NCBI GenBank assembly: GCA_011799875.1
Contig: CM022303.1
Location: 424,942,483 to 425,006,482 of the forward strand
Source of the DNA: Thinopyrum elongatum
Lineage: Eukaryota > Streptophyta > Magnoliopsida > Poales > Poaceae
Direction: 5' to 3'
DNA: 64,000 bases
Part shown: positions 11,289 through 21,377 of the stretch, piece after piece
Layout of the letters: each line of letters starts with the position of its first letter
Numbering within the stretch: position 1 is the stretch's first letter
Notes under the pieces: generated by a model
Database searches by the model: none
Seen by the model: only the letters and a program-made list of their open reading frames with translations
What the model was told of the DNA's origin: nothing
Position numbers and translations under genes: made by a program

Positions 11289-11632
11289 ATATACCTGAAG
11301 GTCGTCGAGGTGTGGATAGGTGGGCGGCGGGAGGCCGGATCCGCCCACACTAGGGCAGCGACGAAGGGATCGGAGGACCTCCCACGCCGGTGCTCGGCCA
11401 AAAATAATGGTGCGGCCGGCAGTGGGTCTCCTCCCTCGCTGTCGACGATGGCCTAAACGCTGCCCCTCCTCCCCTTCACCGGCGGAAGGGGATACATCCG
11501 GATCTGTAACCAGCGGTGAGGATAGAAAGACAGTGTTACCACTGCTATCTTGTTTAGATCTGGAGAGGACGAGAGTGTGTGAATAGAGCAACCCTAGCAA
11601 ACAAGCGTGGAGGCTCCTGCCTATATATATAC
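11289..11632 (-). promoter_or_regulatory. Possible promoter and non-coding first exon
   Basis: On the minus strand a TATA box (TATATATAG, 11630-11622) is followed by a GC-rich leader with CCTCCTCC-type sequence. A splice-donor-like CTTCAG|GTATAT falls at 11295/11294. The layout resembles a plant 5' leader exon transcribed leftward toward the PLATZ exon. No start codon with good coding sequence follows, and the link to that exon is only an inference. Confidence 0.3.
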
Positions 11633-12202
11633 ATATAGTGGGGTAGTTTTCTTTTTTCACTCCATCAAAACAATCGTTTAAAATTGTGTATGTGCCAGGT
11701 CGCCGTTTTTTTGAGTTGTTGATTGTTTTTTGAGATAGCTACCCGCTTATTCCAAGTGGTGTTACATGGGTGGATTAACGAGCTGCTCAGCTCAGTTCGT
11801 TCAAAGCTCGTTAAAAGAAAATTCACGTAAGATGAGACATCTGTTGTGTTGTTACTAATCAACGTAGCGTGAAACTTGTTAGCCGGTTCGTTAAGCTCCT
11901 TAATAAATTGATGATTGGCTTTGTTCATTAAGAAGCGACCCACGAGGATAACAAGCCGAACTATCGAGGGATCATTGCTCGCGAGCTACAAGCTTTTGTT
12001 CCAGCCCTCGGTGTGCCAGGTCGCACTTTGTATCATTCAAGTCTAGTACTAGACCCTCCATTAAGTGAACAACCACCGCCTCGTAAAAATTGTGAACAAG
12101 CCCACGGCTAAAAATATAGGAAACGTGGGCTGCACCAACATGCATTATTATTTATATTTTCTATGTGGGAGTATCCTCAAAACAAAATGTGAGAGTACAA
12201 TC
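11633..12202. other. Spacer, no gene seen
   Basis: Intergenic sequence. The 13-mer TGTGCCAGGTCGC occurs at about 11690 and again at about 12012. Nothing else can be supported. Confidence 0.5.
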
Positions 12203-12407
12203 TTTATTGGGCCCCTTTGTAATTTGTGCTAAATTTTGACCAAAGATTTAACTGACAAAATGTTAGTGCATGTTAACAAAAATTATATCCTTGGATTCAT
12301 ATTTGAACATAGTTTTCAATGATGTAATTTTTTGTGACATGCATGAACATTTGGTTAGTTAAATCTACAGTCAAAATTTGGCACAGATTATCATAGGGAC
12401 CAATAAA
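12203..12407. mobile_element. Foldback MITE
   Basis: The ends are inverted repeats: TTTATTGGGCCCCTTTGTAA at the left and GGGACCAATAAA at the right, continuing inward with GTGCTAAATTTTGAC / GTCAAAATTTGGCAC and AGATTTAACT / AGTTAAATCT. The two arms cover most of the 205 bp. A target duplication is not obvious, so the superfamily is unassigned. Confidence 0.7.
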
Positions 12408-12892
12408 CCAGGACGGAGCTCCTTGTCTGTCGTCCAAACTACTATATGACTAGCCGCTCTATTAAATGCGGGACATCAAGCATCCGTGCCCGTGTGCCAT
12501 CCACCAAATCACAACGAGGTGCTATAGTCAAGACTCACCAGTCACCCCGGTGTGGCCGTCATGACTCGTCATATCACAAAACCCACACCTTTACCAGCAG
12601 TGGTAAAGTGGCCTCGAAGTTGGACTGGACGAAGCAACCATCATTTCACTGCAACACTCGTTGAAGCCCTTTCTCCCCTATCTTGAAGAAAACCTCACTC
12701 CAGGCTACTCACTTCTGCCATTTTTCTTCTGTACCGACGAAGGAAAGGTGGACGAATCAGTGATGCTACTATATTTTCATTCCAAGAATCTTCTTTTTGC
12801 AAAGCACCGACCGATTCTCACATCCTATTCTTTTCCCGTTTTCATTGTGATTGTGGTTTCCTTTCGATTGCTTTTTGTTTGTCAGTTTATTG
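12408..12892 (+). other. Upstream region of the repeat-protein gene
   Basis: Non-coding. TATTAAATGC near 12469 could serve as a TATA-like element, with a leader continuing to the ATG at 12893. This is weak evidence. Confidence 0.25.
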
Positions 12893-13600
12893 ATGGATCC
12901 TGGAGCATTAGGCAAAGAGTTGCCGGTGGAGAACCCACTCGAGAGAGAGATCTCTAGGAAGCGAGCACTGACCAATGAGTTGGCCATGTTGGCGGGCCAA
13001 CCCATGGAGACGAAGAACTCCAAGAAACAAGCACTAGCCAAAGAGTTGACGGCGTTGGCGGACGAACTCCTCAAAGAAAGCTGCAAGAACAGCAAGGGCC
13101 CCACCGTGCCTACCCCAGAAACTCTAATGGCCACCTATGAGAGGCTCAAGGCCGAGTTTGAGGAGTTAGTCGCCGTTGAGAAGCAGTATTTCCCTGGCAA
13201 GGCGATGGCCCCCATCGAGGAGATGGCCCCGGAGGGATGGGATCCCCTGGTGAGCTGCACAAGGTAAAAAAAATGGCTTACCATAGTTGTGGTTTTTGAT
13301 TATTTGCAATGTGCTTGCTAATATGTTAGGGTTGTGCAGGTGCCGATGGACGTCCTTGATGATTCTAATGTCGCGGTCTGTCCTGTGGACATCGCCCCAG
13401 AGATCGTTTTTGATGTCGCGGTCTGTCCTGTGGACATCGCCCCGGAAATCGATTCCCATGCCGATGTTCGTCCTGTGGACATCGCCCCAGAGATCAATTC
13501 CGATGTCGCGGTCCATCCTGTGGACATCGCCCCAGAGATCAATTCCCATGCCGCTGTCCATGCTGTGGTCATTGCCCGAGAGATCGATGACAAGAAATAG
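12893..13600 (+). CDS. Unknown small protein with five 15-residue C-terminal repeats
   Basis: Two exons, 12893-13249 and 13340-13600, are joined by a GT-AG intron (donor CTG|GTGAGC, acceptor TTGTGCAG|GTG) in phase 0, giving 205 residues. Exon 1 encodes a charged, largely helical region rich in Lys/Glu (LAKELTALADELL, YERLKAEFEELVAVE) with two related blocks around KELPVENPLEREISRKRALT and KKQALAKELTALADELL. Exon 2 encodes five tandem 15-residue repeats (13370-13594, 45 bp each) with the pattern (V/A)-A/D-V-x-P-V-D-I-A-P-E-I-x-x. The last copy is the most diverged. An earlier in-frame ATG at 12851 gives a hydrophobic leader; I prefer 12893 (MDPG). I recognise no family. The repeats stay open and in frame, which argues for past or present coding use. 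Confidence 0.55.
13370..13594 (+). repeat. Five 45-bp coding tandem repeats
   Basis: Each unit contains CCTGTGGACATCGCCCC and GAGATC/GAAATC. Units start at 13370, 13415, 13460, 13505 and 13550. The period is a multiple of three and all copies are open in the same frame. Confidence 0.9.
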
Positions 13601-14340
13601 TTGGTCGCGCTAATCCTTCAAGGTAGTTTGCATTGTGTTTAATTACCAGAATGATGCGTGTTATCAAACCATCTTAGGGCTAGTGCACTGTCTTGTGTCG
13701 GCGGTACTTGCTACTTTTGTTTGATAGTGAATCATGCGAACCCTCTCCAAGTTATGGAAACAGATGTATCCTCACCAGCTTTTGATGTAATATATGGCAT
13801 GCTTAGATGTAAGTTTGAACTATTTATCATATCAGCAGGGCTTGTTTGATGATTCTTGGTGTTAGTAGGCTAGCTACTATGCGAGCTATAGTACTTGCAA
13901 ACACTCACCAAAGAGAAACGTTGGGGCTGATGAGCTCGTGGTACGCTTATAGGTCTGATCCGTCGTCGATCGGCCAATAGCCCAAGCTCCTAAAATTGTA
14001 GGCTTAGCGATCGATCAGACAATAGTCCACAATTATACATTAATTCACATCAAACTCAAAGAGTTGGTTCACAGATACATTCACATTAATAGCCAGCAAA
14101 ATTGGCACGTACTTGTAACATGCGTGAATGTGTAATTTTTTTGTTGGAAGCGTGAATGTGTAGTGACATCGTACTTTCGGAGTGGCTACAGAGAGTGTGT
14201 ACGTGTGCTAGAGGGGTTGTGGGATGGAGAGAGATCTAGAGAGAGAGAAAGATCCTCCATTTCTTTCTACTCCTAGTCCTTAGATTAACAAAGGATATTT
14301 TTTGAGAACACAAAATCATAGCAGTACAGAGACGTACAAA
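13601..14340. other. Downstream spacer, no further gene seen
   Basis: 3' flank of the repeat-protein gene. It then becomes ordinary intergenic DNA with a GAGA-rich patch near 14225-14255. Confidence 0.5.
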
Positions 14341-14745
14341 TCCTAGGCGGGCTAGTTTGGCCTAGTGGGTTTCAGTGATATGACGTGCTACAGTGCCATC
14401 CAGTCTTCGCGTGTGGTAGCAGTATTGCAGGTACAGTAAGTTTTCTTGAAGAAGCGGATTCAACGAAGTCATGATGGTTCCTTCGTCCGACCAACTTACT
14501 GTGGGAAAGGTTGGGCCTGCGCTACGACCGGGGTGACTCTCCCCTACAGTACTGTCTAGTGCACTACAGTATAATTTTGTGCATGGCAAGTGGACCAGGA
14601 TGGTCGACATCCCACATGTCGGCGAATGAAACTGTTCTTTCCGATATCGAGGACAAGCAACGAGTATTCATTGTTTATTTTTTATGAAAGCTATTGTCTC
14701 CATTGTTATGATGGAGGAGTGTGAAACACGGCAGCCCAGTGAACT
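14341..14745. repeat. Dispersed repeat R, copy 1
   Basis: Its blocks are GGCGGGCTAGTTTGGCCTAG, GCAGTATTGCAGGTACAGTA, CAACGAAGTCATGATGGTTC, GTGGGAAAGGTTGGGCC, CGACCGGGGTGACTCTCCC, ATGGCAAGTGGACCAGGATG and TTTATGAAAGCTA. They occur in the same order at 19495-19885, and the first and last parts recur at 15412-15540. Confidence 0.8.
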
Positions 14746-15411
14746 TGGCATGTGCACAACTCCCTCCTTCCTCATGTACCATAGTATTGACTATAAGGTT
14801 GGCTATAAGGTTACAACATTTTCTCATTTTCTCTCTATCTATTTCCTCTCAAATGTTTTTTACCTTCTTTTTTTAGACACAATTGTTTTTTATACCTAGG
14901 AGCACATGTAGAGACGGGCTCTTGCAGAGCCCAGTATTGTACTTGCTATGAATGCGGGCAGCTGGCGCCTGGGGGGGGGGAGCGCGCGCGGGAGGGGGGA
15001 GGGGTTTTCTGGTGGGCCAGGGCGGTCAGAAGCGGGCTTGGAAGCGGTCCGGACTCCCACATGGCCCACCTCACATTATCACCATATTTCTTGGAGTCCG
15101 TGCGCGGTGGGCGGGCGATCTCTTCTCCCTCCCCCGTCTCTCTCTTCTCAGCTGACGCCCGCCGAGCGATTAGATTTTGGCTATCGACGGTTTATTCAAT
15201 TGCAGTCCCACATGTCAGTGAAAATGCAGGACAACGCGTGTCCCCTTTGGTGAGCGGCGTGCGAGACGGACTGTCGGGGGTGCGACGCGAACGTGACAGG
15301 TGTGCTTTAAGTGTGCCACCTTTTGCTTTTGAACTTGCAAAGTGTAACATTTTCGTGCGATCGATCGATAGAAATCCATAACAAAATGACGAGGGCGGGC
15401 TTTCCCGCGCG
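14746..15411. other. Spacer with an element-end-like GC-rich patch
   Basis: Positions 14990-15055 (GGTGGGCCAGGGCGGTCAGA and GCGGTCCGGACTCCC) resemble 16735-16770 and look like the end of a Harbinger-type element. No gene is supported. Confidence 0.4.
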
Positions 15412-15540
15412 TTAGGCGGGCTAGTTTGGCCTAGTGGGTTTGAGTGATATGACTTGCTACAGTGCCATCCACTTGCTCCATTTTTAAGTAAGCAAGCGTC
15501 TCCACTCTTATGTGGGAGGAGTGCGAAACATGGCGGATCT
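15412..15540. repeat. Dispersed repeat R, internally deleted copy
   Basis: It begins GGCGGGCTAGTTTGGCCTAG and GTGATATGACTTGCTACAGT like copy 1. It then jumps to the end block (GTCTCCACTCTTATG, GGAGGAGTGCGAAACA), lacking the middle. Confidence 0.7.
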
Positions 15541-15614
15541 GATTTTGATCGAGGGATAACTGTTCCCTGCGAAATAATGGAGCACTGTTAGCGATTATAG
15601 CATGATACTAGTTA

Positions 15615-16775
15615 GGGCATCTCCAGCGCTGACCCACAAATTTACACCGGCATCTGTCTGAGGACACTGATGCCAGAGGATGCCATCCAATGCTGCCCGC
15701 ATACCTTTCGAAAACTATATGAACTAACCGGACAAAATTCATGCAAACAGAGCAAATTTCAAATTAACCGGATGAAATTCATTACATTTCAAAAACTTTT
15801 CCTATAAACCAGACGAAATTCATTACATATTTCACACAAACCATACTAAAACCTACTGTAAACCTAATCTAAATGATCGCCGGCGCCCGACCACCATGTC
15901 CGGCCATGAGCCCCGAGAACTGACGCTCCGGCTATTGCCTTTGCCTCCTCCTCATCCGCCTCAGCTTTGTCTAGCTCCGCCTTGATAACCTCCTCCTTCG
16001 GAGCACACGGTTCTGAAGATTTCCGCCTCCACGTCGCCGTCAAGCGGCTAATCGGCCGCCGATGTTTACCCCACCAAGCTTGGCGTCGACTGAGTGGAGG
16101 AGCGGTGGCCTTCCTGGGACCAGAGCAGCGGTGACCTACCATGTACTACTCTTCCTCGCTGCTGGCTGCGCCCATGCATGCGCGCCAGCTTCATGGTCGT
16201 GGCGGCGGAGGGCGGCCGGGGGGGAGCCGGCGATGTCCTTCGTCTGCTCCTGCGACAGTACATCCAAGAGAGCTTTGGAGCTCGCCTGGACGGAGCCGGC
16301 GATGTCCTTCGTCTGCTCCTGCGGTAGTACGTCCAAGAGAGCTTTAGAGCACGAGGAGGCCATGGTTGGAGTGGTGCCGACAGAAGGAAGGGACCAGAGG
16401 AGAATGACTGTGGGTCTTTGGCTATGGTTGGGGTTGAAGTTAATATAGCGGGCGAATGGCAATGAGCCGTGGTAGACGGACGGACGGCTGGCACCGGAGT
16501 AGGTTCGTCGGCAGCCGCGTGTCATTAATGTGGGCGGCGGACGGACGGATGGCCATGGTGTCGTTAACGCGGAGCAGTCGCTTGCACCGGGATGCCGCGC
16601 GGGTGGCGCTCTCTCGGCCGTCGCGCTGCTGTAATCCCGGCGCCAGTGAGAGGCCGCGTCACGCGTGAATGCGGCATTGACGTTCTGGAGAGACGGTGAC
16701 CGTTTCAGGCGGGAAGCACGCGCTAGCGATGGAAGGGGTTTTGGTGGGCCAGGGCAGTCAGACGCTGGCGTGGTG
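15615..16775. mobile_element. Harbinger-type non-autonomous element (left end clear, right end approximate)
   Basis: The left end, TTA|GGGCATCTCCAGCGCTGACC at 15612 onward, has the trinucleotide target and GGGCATCTCC terminus typical of Triticeae Harbinger-like elements. The right part near 16735-16775 (GGTGGGCCAGGGCAGTCAGA, then CGCTGGCGTGG) looks like the subterminal region of the other end. No perfect terminal inverted copy or second TTA is present there, so the right border is a guess. The minus-strand reading frame at 16363-16136 lies inside. Confidence 0.4.
16136..16363 (-). CDS. Unknown small protein with two 23-residue repeats
   Basis: Starting at an ATG at 16363, the minus strand encodes 75 residues. 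Two near-identical 23-residue units (16363-16295 and 16294-16226, offset 69 bp) share SSKALLDVL, QEQTKDIAGS. A His/Ala-rich tail follows. The frame extends upstream of this ATG to 16798, but that part looks like random GC-rich sequence. A second open segment in another frame (down to 15864) contains EEVIKAELDKAEADEEEAKA, a coiled-coil-like stretch that could be a frameshifted continuation. No known domain is recognised. It lies within the presumed Harbinger-type element, so it may be transposon cargo. Confidence 0.35.
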   Translation of the reverse strand: MASSCSKALLDVLPQEQTKDIAGSVQASSKALLDVLSQEQTKDIAGSPPAALRRHDHEAGAHAWAQPAARKSSTW

Positions 16776-17279
16776 GTATATTGTTTTGTAGTTTGCAAAA
16801 GTACTCAATTAATGTGGCAGTTCACTTTTTTTTCTACGATCAATATACACCCTACAAAGCACCGTGTTCAAATTTGGCACTTCTCCGGGTTCATTTACCA
16901 TATTTAGGCCATTATGTGCATTTTGTAGAAATTTACTACCACTATAAGAATTAAACGAACATCTACATCATGCATATATTACTCAAAGCTTACATGCTAT
17001 TGTGTGGTATTTATTCATAATTTGGTTGCCAAATCTCATGCGTGCAATGTACGTGTACCTTATTAATAAACATAGTTTCTAGTGATATTATTTGTAGTTA
17101 CATGCATCATCCAGGACGGAGGTGCAGAAACATCAAATCCCAGCTACAGCTACACGAGTGTGATGACGATCATGGTGCACGCGCGCGATCCGCGTGGCTG
17201 GGGTGGTGGCCAATCAGAAAGCAACACACAATAGGGTCAGACACACAGTTTCCACAGGCAACGGAAAGTAACCGTGTGC
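16776..17279. other. AT-rich spacer, no gene seen
   Basis: Ordinary AT-rich intergenic DNA between two elements. No repeats or reading frames of note. Confidence 0.5.
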
Positions 17280-17288
17280 GGTAATAAA

Positions 17289-18714
17289 GAGTAAAATGCA
17301 CTAGCGGTCATTGAACTTGTCTCGATAGCTCACTTTGGTCACTGTACTTAAGAATACGGTCAATACGGTCACTATATACGACTTAAGATTATTATACGGT
17401 CACTGGCTTAGCGTATAGCTTTGTATTTTGTCTGGTTGACCGGTTAAACTGTCCACATGCGCCTCACCCAGGTTCTACAGGCCCACCCGTCAATGGGTCA
17501 AAAATAAATAAATTAGAAAAGCTAAATTATGCATTGCATGGGTGGGGAATTAACCCCGAACCTCTCTAGTAAAGCCCCACGAGCTAACCAAATGAGGTAT
17601 TTTTGCAAGGAGCAAACGCGACGCACAAGCATGCATGCGGACGATCCACACACACGCAGTATGCATGCGCACGCACACAATACATACTAGCACGCACGCG
17701 GACGCACTTACGCAGTTACGCTTATGATTGTACTGGAATAAATTATGTGAACTCATGGATGCCGAGCCTTTGAAGCGTATGCGGCATGTATAGACAACCA
17801 GGCGTTCATGCAACCGCTCTTGTCGCCACCTAGCCTTCGACGACCACCATTAGACACACACAACCATGCATAACTTACGAATAATGGATGAATCGATCAA
17901 ACACACACTCATGTGCAGTGGCACTATAATCGGTCGCTCACGATACATATATAGGTACCATAGTACCCTCTCCAGCTAGGCTGTTTATAGATTGTCGTTG
18001 TGATGGATGATATACATGAGCAAGGCGCCGAGTCATGTCGTCGCATCGTGTGCAGAGCCATGGCTAATGTCGAGCAGCTCGGTGCCCAAGCACGAGTATG
18101 ACGTTGGTGTTGAGCCAGGTGAATACATGCTCGGTGTTCGCAGAGGCCGCCAGCAAACGTCTAAACAGTAATGTCAGGCACCACCGGGGCGCGCAGGTGA
18201 CGGGCTCACCGTTTGCGTTGCGCCATAAGCAGGACTTTGATTGAGAGGGCGACGTGCATGCATTACCATGGTTTGACAGCATGAGCGTGAGTGTCTGCAC
18301 GCGTACATGCTACTTGCGTCTGTGGACGGTGTGCGCTAATGTGTGCATCACGTATAATATAAAAAAATCGGTTTATGCATTTAACGCAAAGTATTTCATT
18401 TTCATTTGGCTGACGAGTGTGCGTTGCAGCGACGAGTCCGTGGTTTGATTCCTCACATATGCATAATTTTGGTTTTTATTTCTTTCTACACTGACAGGTA
18501 GGCCCGGATAGATTGATAGATACGGAACACGAGCTGATGAGGCGCATGTCGACTGTTTGATTGGTCAACCAGACAAATACGGAGCTATACGCTGAGCCAG
18601 TGACAGTATAATCACCATATCTCATATATAATGACCGTATTGACCGTATTCTTAAGTACAATGATCAAAGTGAGCTATCAAGACAAGTTCGATGACCGCC
18701 AATGCATTTTACTC
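17289..18714. mobile_element. Mutator-like element with long terminal inverted repeats
   Basis: The termini are perfect for 12 bp (GAGTAAAATGCA at 17289; TGCATTTTACTC ending 18714). The inverted arms continue for about 240 bp (17289-17530 against 18470-18714), with blocks such as CTTAAGAATACGGTCAATAC and its inverse. The element is flanked by a perfect 9-bp target duplication, GGTAATAAA (17280-17288 and 18715-18723). A 9-bp duplication plus long TIRs defines the Mutator superfamily. The 1.43 kb interior has no transposase frame, so it is non-autonomous. I recognise no captured host gene inside, though 18060-18260 is more GC-balanced than the rest. Confidence 0.93.
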
Positions 18715-18843
18715 GGTAATAAATGACCAGGATTGAAGGGGAATCCAAATTTCCTTCATCGTCTGTCCTTGAGCTCTTGACAAACCAATGCACTATACGG
18801 TTGTTCGGCCACTCCGCCCCAGAGCTCTCACCAAGCGTCGTTC

Positions 18844-19230
18844 ATGCCACCGCGCCGCACACTAACCGGTAAGGAAGCGATGGCATCCCGCCGCGTCGAG
18901 TTCCTCGCCGCCCATGACCACACACAAACTGGTAGGGAAGCGATGGCATCCCGCCGTGCCGAGTTCATCGCCGCTCGCGACCTCACACCTATGTGGGCGG
19001 ACTTTGAAGCTGCCAAGGCCGAATGGGCGGTAGAGCAAGAGGCGGTCAAAGCCGCACAGAGGGAGCGGAAAAAACAGAAAGCACTCAAGAAAAGAGAGTC
19101 GCGCTGCCGCAAGAAAGAAGAGGACGCACGCGCTGTTGCGGAGAGCTCGGCGGAGATCCAAGCACGGTGGGGCGTCGCCGGCAAAGCCGGGAAGGAGAAC
19201 GACGACGTCTGGCCAGCATGTGAGAAGTAG
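18844..19230 (+). CDS. Unknown charged coiled-coil protein with duplicated N-terminus
   Basis: A single open frame of 128 residues. Two tandem units of about 22 residues (TGKEAMASRRVEFLAAHD and TGREAMASRRAEFIAARD) are followed by a strongly basic and acidic helical region (WAVEQEAVKAAQRERKKQ, ECRKKEED-like) predicted as a coiled coil. The start at 18844 follows a plausible plant leader and lies 120 bp beyond the Mutator-like element. No family is recognised; similar short repeat-bearing frames at 12893 and 16363 suggest a shared style but not shared sequence. The GC-rich frame is fully open, but the minus strand is open too, so coding status is uncertain. Confidence 0.45.
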   Translation: MPPRRTLTGKEAMASRRVEFLAAHDHTQTGREAMASRRAEFIAARDLTPMWADFEAAKAEWAVEQEAVKAAQRERKKQKALKKRESRCRKKEEDARAVAESSAEIQARWGVAGKAGKENDDVWPACEK

Positions 19231-19359
19231 TAGTACTAGTAGTTAGTGTGTGTGTCTGTGTCGCCCGTACGTTTGTTTAATTAATTACGAGCATGTACCA
19301 GTACTAGTTACTACTGTAGTTTTTAGAGCAAATTAGCAGTACATTAGCCTAGACTCAAT

Positions 19360-19490
19360 GGAAAAATTCCTATCCTATGGATCAAATGGCATCTCTTTCT
19401 CTATAGGAATTGAGATGCATGTCATCTCACTTCCTATGATTTTCAAATTCCTATAAAATTCCTATCCTATGAACCAAAGGAGGCCTCCGC
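19360..19490. mobile_element. Possible short MITE (CCTATCCTATG ends)
   Basis: ATTCCTATCCTATGGATCAAATGG near 19365 (given here in part) and ATTCCTATCCTATGAACCAAAGG near 19458 bracket a segment with partly inverted halves (TATAGGAATTGAG / ATTCCTATAAAATTCC). It resembles a common cereal MITE, but the left border and target duplication cannot be fixed. Confidence 0.35.
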
Positions 19491-19494
19491 TGGA

Positions 19495-19885
19495 GTACAG
19501 TACTACTGTAGCTAGCAGTATTGCTGGTACAGTAGTTTTCTTCAAGAAGCGGAATTCAACGAAGTCATGATGGTTCCTTCGTCTGAGCAACTTTATAGTG
19601 GGAAAGGTTGGGCCTATGATTTGACGGCTCATTAGTCATTATTACTGTGGCGCGACGACCGGGGTGACTCTCCCTTGGAGTTCTGCGTGCATGGCAAGTG
19701 GACCAGGATGGTCGATGTCCCACATGTCGGCGAACGGAAGTATTCTTTCCGATATTGAGGAGCAAGGAAACTGCGTGGTATAGTATCACTGCTGATTTAT
19801 ATTTTTTTTTTATGAAAGCTAGCGTTTCAACTCTTACGACAAAGGAGTGACAAACACAGCACATGCTGTATGTCCCACACGTCAG
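19495..19885. repeat. Dispersed repeat R, copy 3
   Basis: It has the same block order as 14341-14745 (AGCAGTATTGCTGGTACAGT, CAACGAAGTCATGATGGTTC, GGGAAAGGTTGGGCC, CGACCGGGGTGACTCTCCC, GGCAAGTGGACCAGGATGGT). It carries an extra segment around 19620-19650. Confidence 0.8.
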
Positions 19886-20319
19886 CGAAAGGAGTGCGAC
19901 ATGAACAACGTGGTAGAGCGTCTCCACTTCTTCCACTTCTAGGTCGGAGACCACACGTAGTACTAGTAGTATGTAACGATACAAAGTGCGACCCAGAGAG
20001 AAAGACGCGTCTAGTTGGAAGGTCTCGGGCCATACACGTAAATAAATATAAAACCTAATATGAGCCTCTAATTAATATTGTAGTAGAGTACTTAGGCACG
20101 TACATCATAATATCACCGTGCATTGCACGTAAAACATTTAGTGGTAGTAAGACAAATGCCTATATGCCACACATGTTCATACTATTTGTGCCTTTCTACT
20201 TCACTTACTGCGCTACATTACTCAGGTTCGTACATCCCTGGGTACATGTCCGTCTCGTAGTTTTAGTCCCTTCGGAAAGGATGTTCTGCGGGCGCGCACT
20301 AGTGCAGTTTATATTTGAG
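19886..20319. other. Spacer, no gene seen
   Basis: Intergenic. CCGTGCATTGCACGTAA near 20116 resembles the first bases of the dispersed repeat at 20320 and may be a fragment of it. Confidence 0.4.
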
Positions 20320-20551
20320 ACTAGCAAGAGGCCCATGCATTGCACGGAACATCAAGATGCATTTATACGAGTTGTTTATCTCGTGGGAGACGATGATGAA
20401 CGAGGGAAGGTCTTATCTGCAAATGTGGAGAGGGGTGCGGGTATTTTTTTGCAAAATTGCCATAGTTTGCTTTCTATCCATCAGATATAGATCGGACGGT
20501 CTATATTGCAGGATGGCAGGCACACCATCATCACCAACTCGGGTTTTTATA

Positions 20552-20582
<31 letters not shown>

Positions 20583-20599
20583 AGAGTAGAGATAGAGAT
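20320..20599 (+). mobile_element. Dispersed repeat copy B, microsatellite-ended
   Basis: Opposite-orientation partner of 9886-10119. It runs from ACTAGCAAGAGGCCCATGC, through GAACGAGGGAAGGTCTTAT and GCAGGATGGCAGGCACACC, to an (ATT)n tract at 20552-20582 and GAGTAGAGATAGAGA. The conserved body followed by an unstable simple repeat at the same end in both copies is the key feature. Confidence 0.65.
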
Positions 20600-21141
20600 T
20601 AGGGAGCTGGCGGGCGGTTCGTTGTACGTCATGTTCGCGTCCATCCACTAGCCCAGAATTAAAGCACGCATGACATTTACAGCGACTGGGATTAGTTGTT
20701 TTCCGGGCGCATGGACCAACGCGGACTAGCGGACCTGGTCGCCCTTTTTCGAGCATGCCTTCGACAAGTACGTGCGTAACATGCGTGCATGAAATCTTGC
20801 GTGACCAAACCGTGCGAAGCGGAGCGGTAGGCTGTCGAACTGCAGCCTACATGTTGCAGCCATGTCATCCACACGCAACCTAAAGGCCAATTCATACTCC
20901 GCTGGACTATACTATACTACTATGCATTGTTTGGCACGAACGTTCCTTGGAGCTCGTGCTACAACTGCCGTACTCCACAGCCCGCTTCCCTTCTCCTTCC
21001 TCTTCCACCGCCCACACACGTCCGCGGGAAGCGATCGGTCAACCCTTATATAGGAGTGCTAGCGCAAAAAGATGCATGCATGACCACTAAAATTTCCTTT
21101 CTCTTATCTCTATGAAATAAATGTGGTGTGAAACTCAAAGC
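20600..21141. other. Spacer, no gene seen
   Basis: No convincing reading frame in either strand and no recognisable element end. Confidence 0.5.
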
Positions 21142-21377
21142 CCTTTAAGTCTGAGTATAATGGAAATCATCATCCTCCTCCGGCTCTGCTTCACCCGCGT
21201 CATCGTCCTCCTCCTCCGGCTCCGCATGCTGCTCCGCCTCCAACGCCTCCTCCTCCGGCTCCGGCTAGTCCGGACTCCGGAGGCAGGGCGGCTGCGATCC
21301 GGGCTTCACGCCGCCTCCAGATCAAAGCGCCGCTCCTGCGGGTGCATGGCGTATGTCATTACCTTCGGCCGAGCCAT
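21142..21377 (-). pseudogene. Possible gene remnant with acidic tail
   Basis: On the minus strand an ATG at 21377-21375 follows a leader typical of plant genes (GCCGCCTCTTCTCTGG, GCCGTCGCCCGATAGCC). It opens a short frame (MARPKVMTYAMHPQERRFD) ending after about 23 codons. In another frame the sequence then encodes a Glu/Asp-rich tail (PEPEEEALEAEQHAEPEEED). One frameshift or a missed intron would join them. No family is recognised; this is weak. Confidence 0.25.

Noticed and set aside
11320..11660. Open frames in the leader-like region
   Set aside because: Both strands open in GC-rich DNA, no conserved wording; kept only as a possible leader.
13166..13593. Repetitive minus-strand frames at the five-repeat gene
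   Set aside because: Antisense of the 45-bp repeats; the plus strand has the intron and a phase-consistent start.
16364..16798. Upstream extension of the frame ending at 16136
   Set aside because: Composition is random GC-rich; the repeat-bearing part begins at the ATG at 16363.
20315..20602. Frames ending in poly-Tyr or poly-Asn
   Set aside because: Made by the ATT microsatellite in a mobile repeat.
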